This document shows positions 12,038 to 22,254 of a stretch of DNA of 64,000 nt, piece by piece. Made by a program: the position numbers and the translations under genes. The stretch's first letter is position 1. The number at the start of each line of letters is the position of its first letter. Under the pieces are notes generated by a model. That model ran no database searches. It saw only the letters and a list, made by a program, of their open reading frames with translations, and was not told the origin of the DNA. The DNA is taken from NCBI GenBank assembly GCA_037447655.1, contig JBBHKE010000047.1, forward strand, positions 62,001 through 126,000, in the 5' to 3' direction. Source of the DNA: Zygnema cylindricum (lineage: Eukaryota; Streptophyta; Zygnematophyceae; Zygnematales; Zygnemataceae).

Positions 12038-12364
12038 CTATGGACGGTTAAGATATTTATCGGTGAAAGACTGAAAGGTGTTAGTTATTTAAAAACGACT
12101 CCATAATTTCAATATTTTCACTTTTTGAAATGTTTTGCGGTAAATTCTAAAAGTGCGGCAACGTGTAACCATAATATAAGATAGTCGTCCGTACTCTACT
12201 CCTGGTTAACTATTTTGTGCGGCTTTTCCGTCAACAAAATTCGAATTAACATCGTACTTTATGGCCTCATTTTCCGAACTTTTTGGAACTGCGTAACTCA
12301 CTTCCACAATAAACTCCAACGGCTCCTTCCAATTCAAATTTTGCTCCCTTGTTTCCGCCCAAAC

Positions 12365-12421
12365 CTATTCCTCGTCTCTCCTCTTTCCTTCCTCTCTGTC
12401 TTTCACTATCTCTTTCTCTAA
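12365..12421 (+). promoter_or_regulatory. Pyrimidine-rich leader candidate of the kinesin gene
   Basis: A TC-rich tract (cgtctctcctctttccttcc and onward), ending ctaaaacag, lies about 470 bp upstream of the kinesin ATG. Plant 5' leaders are often TC-rich, and the terminal cag could be a splice site of a leader intron. This is inference; no TATA box was identified. Confidence 0.25.
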
Positions 12422-12890
12422 AACAGCTGTAATTATATTTTTTTTATGTTTTGATTCAATAATAGCTACTCTGTCAGTGCTACCCTTTTTTGATCCAAAA
12501 ACAATCATTTTATCTCTGAAAAATTAAACAAACTGTTTTTGCTATTATCTTCTTTGAGCCTGGATCAATGGATGCTGAAAACGACATGTTTTTTTTTCAT
12601 TTTGTTTCCAATATTGAGTACTTAGCACATTTATCCATGGAAAAGATCCTGACTTTGTCAACTTAAACGAAGTCTCATTTGCAAATTAGATTGTTCTTCG
12701 AAGAAAAAAAGGGACAAAAAAGAAGAAAAGTAATCCGTGGAATGAAAATCTTTTATAAGCATAGATTTTATTTTACCTCTCTCAGAATTTGCATTTCCTT
12801 ATTCCCTCCGGTTTGTAACTCTCTTATTACTCCTACAATTGCACAAAATCCATTACCATCAATTCTTGGAATGTTATAGTATTTGTATCC

Positions 12891-13487
12891 ATGAACCCTA
12901 TTTTGCCTTCCTTATGTTCTAAAAAACGTCATCCTGTAGATGTCGTTGGAAGATTCAAACCTTTACAGAAAGAAGCAAAGACCGTAACCTGTTCCGTTAC
13001 TGGCAACGGTGTAATTATAAAGGCCGGTGATAGAGAAAAGTTGTACAATTTGGATGGAGTTTCCTTTGCAGAAGAAGAAAACCTGGAACAGTTTTTCAAA
13101 AAATATGTAAAGTCGAAAGTTGAAGATGTCAGAAAAGGCAGTAGGTGCACTATCCTTATGTATGGTTGTTCAGGGAGTGGGAAAACCTATACTACTCTTG
13201 GAGGAAAAAATGAAGAGGGGCTTGCTTTGCGAGCCCTTCGACTTCTCGCACGAGGAGAGGAAGTTGGAGATACGACAAGAATGTCAAATTTAGGAGCGTC
13301 AACAGGAGGAGGGAAGGGAAAGGGAAGACAAAAGGCTGACATACAAATTAACGGCGATTCTGAAAGCAATTTGGGTTGCCCCCTTGGCAATACTCTTTTA
13401 GTTAAAGTGCGAGTTGTGGAGGTTGAAGGGGATAAGGTGTACGACTTAGTCAAGAAGTCGGATACAATAATTCCTGGATTTAAAAAG
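12891..13487 (+). CDS. Kinesin motor domain, exon 1 (KIN-10-like), P-loop
   Basis: It encodes 199 residues from the ATG to the donor AAAAAG|gtgagc. It contains HPVDVVGR (start of the motor fold, as in plant KIN-10A/PAKRP2), then NLDGVSFAEEENLEQFF, then CTILMYGCSGSGKTYT with the ATP-binding P-loop GxSGSGKT at residues 92-99. Kinesins hydrolyse ATP to move on microtubules; KIN-10 members act in the cell-division phragmoplast. The loop at residues about 130-165 is Gly/Lys/Asp-rich. The start is chosen because the motor fold begins within 15 residues of it, as in relatives with short N-termini. The kinesin call is firm; the subfamily is likely but not proven. Confidence 0.8.
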
Positions 13488-14431
13488 GTGAGCCAAAATT
13501 GACTATTATCGACAGGTGCTTTGCCGAGGAGTTAAAATTAAGAGTTATAGAGCCATTTTGGCACTATTTGAGAAGACATGTAGACCACTGGACAATGAAA
13601 TTGCTCATCGTCAGACCCATTGTGTATAAGGAAGTAATTATGCCAAAGCACTTTCTCATCTTTTCTTTTTCGTTGACAAGGTAACTTTGACTGTAAGGCA
13701 GACGGAATAATTACTTGATTCGGCTGAAAAATGAGTTTTATAAGCATCATGATATTGCCTGTAGAGCATCATGACAACTGTCAGCATAGCTGAACCTGGC
13801 ATGGGAATAAATCAGACATATTTCCAAGTCATTCTTGGTACAGTTGTTGCAACTTTGTCCATGCTGATACCATTGAATACACCATTTTCAAGCCGCGGGA
13901 AAGGTGTGGTAGCTGAAATTGGAGAAAGATTGTTTTTCAATTTCCTGTATCTTGTTCGGGTGTCTACAGCAAGTCCTTAGATAGGGATTTGTATCCCGTT
14001 TAATGATGTTTGGGAAAAACATTGTGAATCGTAAAAGAACTACTTGCACTGTTTTTTGTAATTCTCAGGACAGTCGAGCCCTGCTTAGGAACCCAAAAGA
14101 CTTGTTAAACTTCTCACAAAATAACCTAAGAGAAGGTAGAATGTAGAGAATGCCAAACCACATCCTAGGCGAAAAGTGCAATACTTGGTCATGAATTGTT
14201 GCAAGGAGCTTGTAGAATTTCCAACAAAATAATACTTTGACAGTTAATGACATCAATTAGTCTGTTTACTTCTTTAGTCGTGCTTGCTTAGTAAGTGGGC
14301 TTTATCGTGTACCACCCAGAAGGATCAATTCCAATGACTTTTGGGATTAAACTGGAAAATTTTGCACAACTTAGGGTCTTCTAAACAGTTTTTTAAGATA
14401 GTGTAACTAACAAACATTGCTTATGAGACAG
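13488..14431. other. Kinesin intron 1
   Basis: A 944-bp interval between the two recognised exons. It holds several short plus-strand reading frames, but none that I can match to the kinesin fold. A missing exon could be hidden here. Confidence 0.5.
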
Positions 14432-14590
14432 GCGGGAACAGGAAAGGTCGAGACAGACGTTGGGAAAAGGTGGGCGGAATTGGAAGGGCGAGATCCAGAG
14501 AAGCTTTTGGCAGAAATGGTATTAGTGGTAAAGAAGAGGGAAACCCGTGCGACATTACGAAATGACAGCAGTTCTCGTAGCCACTGCCTG
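14432..14590 (+). CDS. Kinesin motor domain, exon 2 (switch I)
   Basis: The acceptor gagacag precedes 14432 and the donor CTG|gtttgt follows 14590, both phase 0, matching exon 1. It encodes 53 residues ending RATLRNDSSSRSHCL, which holds the kinesin switch I motif NxxSSRSH. Joining it directly to exon 1 leaves the segment between strand 4 and switch I shorter than in relatives, so one exon may be missing within 13488-14431. The switch II block (LVDxAGSE) and everything after it was not found in the window. Confidence 0.7.
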
Positions 14591-14730
14591 GTTTGTTCCA
14601 TTTCCTTTTTGTTTGCTTCCTCCATTAACTGTCATTATCAGTAATTGCCTCACAACGATGGAATTCATGGTCTCAAATTTACTCAAATTTACTGAATATA
14701 AATCATATCAGTTTTGCCTCTACTTGATCA

Positions 14731-14766
14731 TCTCTCCTCATCTCTCTCTCATCATCTCATCTCATC

Positions 14767-14843
<77 letters not shown>
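14731..14843. repeat. (CTCAT)n then (CT)n microsatellite
   Basis: Short ctcat repeats lead into about 36 uninterrupted CT dinucleotides ending directly at the assembly gap, so the true length is unknown. Confidence 0.95.
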
Positions 14844-14853
14844 NNNNNNNNNN
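14844..14853. other. Assembly gap (10 N)
   Basis: Ten N bases follow the CT microsatellite. The gap is probably of arbitrary size and sits in the kinesin gene's downstream intron or at its breakpoint. Confidence 0.99.
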
Positions 14854-14984
14854 CCATATTAAGTCCTCGAGGTCAACCATCTCGTTTTCAACCCTTTAAT
14901 ATGAATGTTTCCCCCTTTCTACAATCTGACTTTAATACACCAGAGGTAACTGGGTGTCTTACTCGTCGGATACATTTCGGGTGA

Positions 14985-15273
14985 GTAGGCAGACCAAGAC
15001 TTAGTAAAATTTAGGTACCTCTCTCTCTAAGAGAGCTTGTAACTATAAAGGTCATCTTTGACCAGCCATAACTTACTGCTCAGGTGAGCAAATTCAGTGA
15101 TTCTTTTTGCGTTTGACTCAGGGGAGTCTTATCCTTACAGGGGTGAGAGTGGTCGCAATATTTGTGTGCCTGGGCAGCGCTTATTTAGCGGGAAAGTAGA
15201 AGGGGCAAATATTATCCTAGAGGCTTTACATAGGCTGCTCATTCTGTGGGTCAATGGAGACCACATAATTTCA
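14985..15273 (+). mobile_element. 3' part of a copia-type LTR (plus)
   Basis: It matches the R-U5 part of the copia LTRs elsewhere: cataacttactgctcaggtg, then gactcaggggagtct, then an end that resembles ...ATGGAGGTCTCAGAGTTTCA (here atggagaccacataatttca at 15254-15273). The 5' part is missing. It is also related in inverse orientation to 60715-60900. Confidence 0.65.
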
Positions 15274-15804
15274 GTCTAACATCTTTCCCCCTTTGTAAGT
15301 ATAATTTCCCAACTTTTGCTCTACCAACTGGAGCTCCTGAATTATACCAGCTCTATAAATCTCTTTCAAACTCACCCACAACTCCTCGGCCTTATAAACG
15401 TGAAGGTGAGGAGTTGCCAAAGCTTGTGTGAGGTGTCTCAGAATGAAATACTTGGCAGCCATGTTGGTGTCTTCCCACTTTTGAGTATCGATCTCCACGG
15501 TCTTCTTGATCGCCGCTCCGGGTGTCGTGGGAAGAGGAGCAATAAGAGTTAAAGGTGTCTCCTTTTCTTTCCCCTTTTCGGACACAGTGTTTTCCCCATC
15601 ATCAGCATCCTCTGTTGCAGCAGATAATGCTACAAAAAACCTTATTCCACCAAATCCGATGGTGTTCCTTGAGGTGGATGTTTCACTTGTCCACAAACAA
15701 TACCCAAGTATCCTTTTTCACACAAAGTCATTGTCATCATGGCTTCCCAATAGATAAACCCTGATCCATTGAAGATGGGCACCTTAGAGGGTGGGCCCAT
15801 AACC
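15274..15804 (-). pseudogene. Truncated copia gag (minus)
   Basis: The minus strand encodes the N-terminal gag portion: GPPSKVPIFNGSGFIYWEAM, a Glu/Lys-rich segment, then HLTQALATPHLHVYKAEELW and YTYKGGKMLD, where it stops at the edge of the plus LTR. One in-frame stop or shift interrupts it after the first 60 residues. It belongs to the same family as the M elements and represents a separate insertion cut by the LTR at 15273. Confidence 0.75.
15790..15804 (-). other. Half-tRNA-iMet primer-binding site (perfect)
   Basis: The minus strand reads GGTTATGGGCCCACC directly after the LTR end. This is the complement of the anticodon-arm segment of plant initiator tRNA-Met as I remember it. Confidence 0.65.
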
Positions 15805-16837
15805 TGCAATTTTGTATCCTCCATTGGACTACAGAATTTAGGAAGCATCTAGATAGTTATTAACTAACCCACTTTATATTGCAACCACTCCTACCTTAGC
15901 AGAGAAGTAGACAATATGACAGCAACCTTGTGGAGTCTGGACTCCCTTGAGTCCGTAGGAAAAAGAATCTCTGAAAACGCCCAACAAGGCGATAAGTTAT
16001 AGGGTGGCAAAGATGCCTACTTTATACTAACCCTCAAGGGGAGAGGTGACTGTAAAAAACACTAAGTCTTGATTCCCTCTAATTACTCCTATCTACTAAA
16101 GTACGGAACACTTATATTGTTGTACCATACCAAAAAGTACTACTTTCGGTGTACCTTTTGTACGACAAATGTACGACAAGGCAATTACGTGGACGCGTGA
16201 CCTTTTTTTACTCCTCCAAAGGTTCCTCGCAATTCCCGCGACCAAATGTGATCTCTCCACGTGGCGCTAGGTCATGTCATGTCACAAAAAGCCAAAGTGA
16301 CCACTTTGGGATTTCGGCGATGATGTGCGCTGTTGGATGTGAACCGAAATGCAATCTCACCCATTATAAATACTTACGCAATATTCGTTTCGCTGTCAAA
16401 ACAAAATGCGTGGTATCCGTTTCGAAATAGTATTGTACTTCGTACTTTATAAAACTGTATCTATTCATGCCGTATACAGTTTCAGTCAAATGAATTCGTT
16501 CACTCCTAAATAAATATATATCTATCATACCCTATAGCATTTAGCATTGGTCTTGGTCTAATAGGATAAAGCAGACCGCTATCGGCCAACCTGATGGACG
16601 GCACGTACCAGGTCAAGTTCTGGGTCCATCATGTATCTTTTTAGTAACCTACTAAAAATTACTGCCTGTTGAACTAAGGCAGCCATGGTTCAACCACCCT
16701 TTCTATCCTTCAGTGACTACAACAAGTATAGGGGCTAGAGAGAGGAGGTGGAGGCAAGTTGTCCGTCCTTTTCTTTTTCCTTTTATACTAACATATTTAT
16801 ACCTAGAAAATACTTTAGAAATCTATTAATTTCAATA
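15805..16837 (-). mobile_element. Copia LTR of the truncated minus element
   Basis: About 1,033 bp. On the minus strand it starts TATTGAAATTAATAG (ancestral TGTTGAAATT) at 16837 and ends with ATGGAGGATACAAAATTGCA at 15805. A TATA-like sequence is present near 16368 (sense tatttataatgg). The upstream T-arm-like segment near 16610 is diverged. Confidence 0.75.
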
Positions 16838-16946
16838 GACAATCCTCTCATGTTTCTAACGCACGCTCGACAGTTGTCAAGCTCGTGTGCTTTACAAGCA
16901 CTTCTCTATATCACCAAGGATTTTCGAGCCCTTTCTCCCCTGTACG
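16838..16946. other. Native sequence left of the 34.6-kb nest
   Basis: A short stretch that is not LTR. It ends in GTACG (16942-16946), the left target duplication of the nest. Removing the nest would join it to 51516 onward and keep one plus reading frame open across the join for roughly 60 codons. I do not recognise the product. 16843-16880 shares two blocks with 52836-52849 and 53906-53919. Confidence 0.5.
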
Positions 16947-17336
16947 TGAAAGTTTGTGTCCTCCATTGGACTAAAAAGTGCAAGAAGCCTCTAGATAAAT
17001 ATTAACTAACCCACTTTCAATGGCAACCACTGCTACCCAAGCAGACAAGCAAACAATCTGCCTACAACCTTCTGCAGCCTAGACTCCCCTACGTCCGTAG
17101 GAAAAAGAATCTCTGAAAACGCCCAACCTAGCGATAATTTATAAGCACGCAAAAATGACAATTTATACAACTTCTCAAAGAGAGAGAAGGCCATCTACCA
17201 GATTTTTATAAGTCCTAGCTCCCTCTCATAATCCCTATCTACTAACTGTACAAACCAATCAGAATACTGTACAGTACATAAAAGTACTCCTGCCGATGTA
17301 CTTTTTGTACGACCTTTGTATAACAAGGCCATTAAG
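16947..17336 (-). mobile_element. M-family LTR, proximal piece, cut at TTAAG by P
   Basis: This is the R-U5 side of a minus-strand M LTR. It ends at ccattaag, where the plus-strand P LTR begins. TTAAG at 17332-17336 is the P target duplication. The same junction recurs at 26971/26972 and 36603/36604. Confidence 0.8.
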
Positions 17337-18403
17337 TGTAGAAATTGATGGTTCCTTTTAAGTATTTTCTAGGTCTAAATTAAAATACAGAAAGAAGCTG
17401 AGGCAGCCTATCTCTAACTTCTCTCTCCAAACTCCCACGCTTTTCGGAGTCACTGGGAAGTTGGAGTGGAAGCTAGACCCATGGCTACCTTGGCTATCCA
17501 GAGGTTTACGGGAAATGGATTAGTTTATATACCGATAAGTAGTTTATTTATTAAAAAGATAGATGTCGGAACCGGGATTTGATCCTTGTACCTGCGGAAA
17601 GAAAGGTAGCCGGTAGCTGATAGTCGTAGCCGTTAAGTCTAAGACTACTGATATATGATATAGGGTTTGATATTTATTTAAATATTATTACATAGGATAA
17701 TTCATTTAACTACAACTGTTTAAGGGATACATAGATCCAGTTATATAAAAGTAAGGATTACGGTATGTGTAAGAAACTAGTACCGCAAATTTATTTCGTT
17801 AACGTAACAATTACCACGCATGTATTTATGACGACTACTATTGAAATCTACATTCAATCAGACGGCCGGGAAGAAAGCAGAGATCGCGGAAGAGAATCTC
17901 GGCGATTTGTGGTCATCGTCACATCGGATGACACGTGGCAAAATTACGTTGGATCCCAGCATCCCTAGGGATAACGGGACGAAACCCGGATATAACATGT
18001 GTCGATTTTTAGGCCATGTCGTACAGTTTCCGTACAGAAAGTACACCCGCAAATGTACTTTTAGGTACAAAGTGTAATATAATTGGTGCCGTACATCAGT
18101 AGATAGAGTTTGTGAGAGAGATAGGACTTAGAAAAAAATGGTAAATAGGATCCTCTCTCCCAGAGTGCTTGGTACAAAATGTTAACTTTGACCCTCCATA
18201 ACTTACGGCTCAAGGAAGCAAATTCAGAGATTCTTTTTACTATTGACTCAAGGGAGTCTAACCTTCACAAGGGTGAAGGTGGTCAAAGTTTTTGTTTGCC
18301 ATAATGGTGGTTATTCTTGCTGAAATACAAAGGGGTCAGGGTTATCCTACAGGCTTCATGTGAGCTGCTTACCTTGAGGTTCTATGGAGGTCTCAAAGTT
18401 GCA
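17337..18403 (+). mobile_element. P-family copia LTR (copy P1, 5')
   Basis: It runs from TGTAGAAATTGATGG to ...TCTATGGAGGTCTCAAAGTTGCA, 1,067 bp. It contains a G-box/ABRE-like ACACGTGGCA at 17931-17940 and, on the minus strand near 17580, a segment resembling the tRNA T-arm. The last 20 bases include the gag start codon ATG. Confidence 0.85.
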
Positions 18404-20989
18404 GGTTATAGGCCCACCATCTAGGGTGCCCATATTCAATGGAGTAGGCTTCATATACTGGGAAAGTATGATGACATGAGCTCTAAGTGAGAAACGGTTT
18501 TGAGGAATAGTGAGTGGACGCGTGAGGCGTCCATCAAGTCTTGGGATACCTCAAGGGTTTACAAAAGGCAGATTCACTACAGATGCAGATCCATCTTCAA
18601 CGGAGGAGACAAAGGAAGGAGAGATGGTGGACAAAGGAAAGGAGATAGAGAAGACAACAACAATAGCAAATTGTTCGGCATTCATGTCACCTATTTAGAG
18701 GAACGAGGAGAATGATACTGATACCTAGGACTTCAACAATATGGCGGCAAATCACTTCATCCTCCGCCATCTTACTCAAGGACTCGCATGTCCTCATTTG
18801 GAGGTAGAAAGGGCATCCGATCTGTGGATGGCTCTCATAAAGATGTACTGAAGTGGTACAATTCAGCAACAACAGTTGGCTGACCAGAAAGTTAAGGAGT
18901 ATGTATACAAAAGGGGGAAGATGTTGGATTTTTGCAATGAGCTTGCTACACTTTTCATGGAGCTACAAAGTGTTGATAAGATTTTAGTGAAAAAGAAAAG
19001 GTTAACTCTCTACTGATAAAGTTACCCGATGAGTTCAAGAACATAGTCAACCGTGTGCAGGACTTGCCGGACACAAGGTGGATATGGAACTTAGTAGTAG
19101 GAATGATTCTCGTTCGGGAGAATACAATTGAGATCCAAAGGGGAGGAAAGAGTGGGCAAGCCTTGACAGCTGGGAGCGACTAGGGGAAAAGGGATTCATC
19201 GAGACCGGTCTAAAATTACGGAGGGGGGGAGCAGAATAATTAGACGGACGAGTTCGGACCAAGGGCTCCCAAGGGTTTATGTCATTTTTGTAAGAAAATA
19301 GGGCACTATATGGCAGAGTGCACTAAACTAACCGAGCTTTGGTTAAAGGAGGGGCAAACTGGTGGAACCCCGAGAGGAAAGAAAAAGGCGCTTGTGACAG
19401 AGGTACATGAGGTGGAATCCGAAGACAAGGACGTTGAGCTCCTATTGGATGAGTTGTTGGAAGCGACAAACGAGGTAGAAATTCCACGAAAGCAAAAAAT
19501 GTGCTTTCGGTGGATTAAAAGGTGAAACAGGCTGGATTGTACATTCAGGTGCCTCCATGCACATGTCTAAGGATAGGCACTTGTTCACTAAGATAAGAAA
19601 GATTCCCACCGTAGAGATAGAGTACGGGGATGGGAGGATAGTCACCACTACTCTTGTAGGATCGATAGATCTGAAAGTGTTAGTAGAAGGAAAGACATCC
19701 ATATTAACATTCTCCGATGTATTGTAAATTTCGGAGCTGAACAAAAACCTTATCTCTACATCTGTATTAGATGATAAGGGTTTTTTTACTAGCACTAGGG
19801 AAGGAGTCTTTACTGCTAGTTTTGAGGAGGAAGTTTATTTCACTGCTGAAAAAGGTAGCCAAGGGATGTTTAGGCTGATTTTAAGCAATGAAAATAAGAA
19901 AGTTTATTATGCTGGTGTCCATGATATAATGATGTGGCACAAGAGGCTTGGGCATGTGAATCTAGATAAGCTAAGAGAGATAAAAAAGATGGGAGTGGTG
20001 GAAGGAATTAAGCTCATTGAGAGTGAGAATCCAAGTGATTCTAGTTGATGTGCTCAAGGTAAAGCACAAAGATTCCCTTTTCCCAAAACAGCAACCTATA
20101 GGGGAGAAAAAATTCTAATTTCAGTACACACACATATTTGGGGACGGGCCAAAAAGCCTTCACTGGGTAGGAAGAGATTTATGATGACTATCACTGATGA
20201 TTCGTCTCGGTATTCCAGGGTATATGTTTTGAAAAACAAGTCAAAAGCTCAGGATTGTTTTATACAATATAAAGCATGGAGCGAAAAACTCCATGAAACT
20301 CCAATCAAAACAGTAAAGAGTGACAATGGTGGAGAGTATACTTCTAACCAGTTTGAGGATTTTTTGAGGGAAGATGGAGTCCAACACCAAAAGACAGTTC
20401 CAGAAAACGCAGAACAGAATGGGGTAGCTGAAATATTAAATAGGACACTAAGTGAGAGTGCTAGAAGTATGTTGTCGGACAACAACATAAGAAAAAGGTT
20501 TTGGGCCGAAGCAATGAAATATGCTAATTACCTCAAAAATAGAGTTTTTACTTCAGCTATAAAAGATCAAACACATTATGAGAGATGGACAGGCCGGAAA
20601 CCAGACATATCTCACTTAAAGGTTTTCGGCAGTCAAGTATTGAGTCTAGATACAGATTGGTTTAATTGGAAACTAGATCCTAAATGAAAACCAGGATACT
20701 TATAAGGATATGATGAGGATGTTAAAGGATATAAAGTTTATGATCTAAAAAGGGAAGATATAATCTTAGTAAAGCATCTAGTTGTTATGGATGAAGGAAA
20801 GTTCGTGGATCCCTTCAAGTACACAAAGTCAGTAAAAATCAGATTTGAGTCAAAAAATTCCGATGACTTTGAACTTCCTAACTATCCAGGGTTTAGAGAA
20901 GATGACATTCTTGCAGGTACATATCAGACCGAAAAGAACTCGGCTGCGAAATCTCCAGTGACAACTCTACCCGAAGGGGAAGACGTGGT
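18404..20989 (+). pseudogene. Copia gag-PR-IN, copy P1, 3'-truncated
   Basis: In order: a PBS-like site with one mismatch (18404-18418), a decayed gag, the gag zinc knuckle C-HFC-KKIGH-MAEC near 19280, the protease motif HSGAS in place of DSGAS near 19548 (the catalytic Asp codon is now His), GAG-pre-integrase WHKRLGHVNLDKL, then integrase with SDNGGEYTS and PENAEQNGVAE. The first integrase Asp reads His (HTHIWG). It stops at 20989 in the region between integrase and RT, joined to antisense M gag. Several in-frame stops and shifts make it non-functional. Confidence 0.8.
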
Positions 20990-21215
20990 CACACTGCTGT
21001 CACCATCATTTGTCGCCTCCTCCGCTGAGGCAACCATTGTTGTAGGATAACTTACTCCTCCAAATTCATGTGGAGTTCATGAAGGTGGGCGTTTCACTTG
21101 TCCATTGACGATACCCCAGTATCGTTATTTGCAGAAAGTTCCCATCATCATGGCTTCCCAATAGATGAACCCAGATCCATTGAATGTAGGCACCCTAGAG
21201 GGTGGGCCCATTACC
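20990..21215 (-). pseudogene. 5' fragment of M gag joined head-to-head to P1
   Basis: The minus strand encodes the start of M gag (GPPSRVPTFNGSGFIYWEAMM and a following acidic segment) with stops. It begins immediately after the M LTR end at 21216 and is cut at 20990, where plus-strand P1 pol sequence begins. The PBS at 21201-21215 has one mismatch. Confidence 0.75.
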
Positions 21216-22254
21216 TGAAACTCTATGTCCTGCATTGGACTACAGAGTACAAGAAGCCTCTAGATAGTTATTAACTAACCCACTTTCAATGGCAACCACT
21301 GCTACCTAAGCAGACAAGCAGACAATCTGATTGCACCCTTGTGCAGCCTGGACTCCCTTTAGTTCGTAGGAAAAAGAATCTTTGAAAACGCCCAACTAAG
21401 CGATAAGTTATAAGTCGGCAAAAATGCCAATTTATACAACCTCTGAAAGAGAGAGAAGGCCATCTACCAGATTTTTCTAAGTCCTACCTCCCTCTCACAA
21501 TCCCTATCTACTAACTGTACAAACCAATCAAAATATTGTATAGTAGATAAAAGTACTACTGCCAATGTACTTTTTGTACGACATTTGTACGAGAAGGCGA
21601 TTAAGCGGACGCGTGTCCATTTTCCACTCGTCCATACGTTCCTCGAAATTCCCGCGACCGAATGTTATTTCTCCATGTGGCGCCAGGTCATGCCACGTCA
21701 CTAAATGCCAAAGTGACCATTCCGAGATTTCGGCAATGATATGCGCTGTTCGATTTGACTCGAAATGCAATCTCAGCCATTATATATACTTGCGCGATAT
21801 TTGTTTCGTTTTCGAAACAAAATGCGCGGTATCCGTTTCAAAACCTTACCGTACTCCGTACTTTACAAAAACTGTATCTATGCATATCGTATATAGTTTT
21901 AGTTAAATGAATTAATTTATTCCTAAATATATAAATATCTATCAAACCCTATAGCATTTAGCATTAGTCTTAGACTAATAGGATAAAGCTGACCGCTACC
22001 GACCAACTTGACGGACGACAGGTACAGGGATCAAATCCTAGATCCATCAAGTATCTTTTTAGTAACCTACTTAAAAAAATTGCCTGTTGAACTAAGGCAA
22101 CCATAGATCAACCACCCAATCTATCCTTCAGAGACTACAACAAGTATGGGGGCTAGAGAGAGGAGGTGTAGGCAGGCTGTCTGTCCTTTTCTTTTCCTTT
22201 TATGCTAACATATTTAAACCTAGAAAATACTCTATAAATCTATTAATTTCAACA
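21216..22254 (-). mobile_element. M-family LTR (3' LTR of M-A), intact
   Basis: 1,039 bp. On the minus strand it runs from TGTTGAAATTAATAG (22254) to the gag-start end (21216). TTAAG is present once near 21600 as the empty P insertion site. A TATA-like tatatataatgg lies near 21785, and the iMet T-arm-like segment on the plus strand lies near 22010-22035. Because gag sequence follows directly, this LTR is shared by two tandem minus elements. Confidence 0.85.

Larger units (their letters stand above)
10746..12890. other. Intergenic region between divergent genes
   Basis: It separates the minus-strand hydrolase from the plus-strand kinesin, so both promoters should lie here. A CCAAT pentamer is present at about 10830. 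11866-11945 contains two near-copies of a tttggtccgaatgttttaatt unit inside the MITE listed separately. A pyrimidine-rich stretch at 12365-12421 may be the kinesin 5' leader. I cannot place transcription starts. Confidence 0.5.

Noticed and set aside
13771-13980. Missing kinesin exon between P-loop and switch I
   Set aside because: The frame has no kinesin signature and no convincing flanking splice sites.
18404-18418. Standard TGGTATCAGAGC-type PBS in the copia elements
   Set aside because: No such sequence is found within about 50 bases after any of the copia LTR ends; the half-tRNA motif fits instead.
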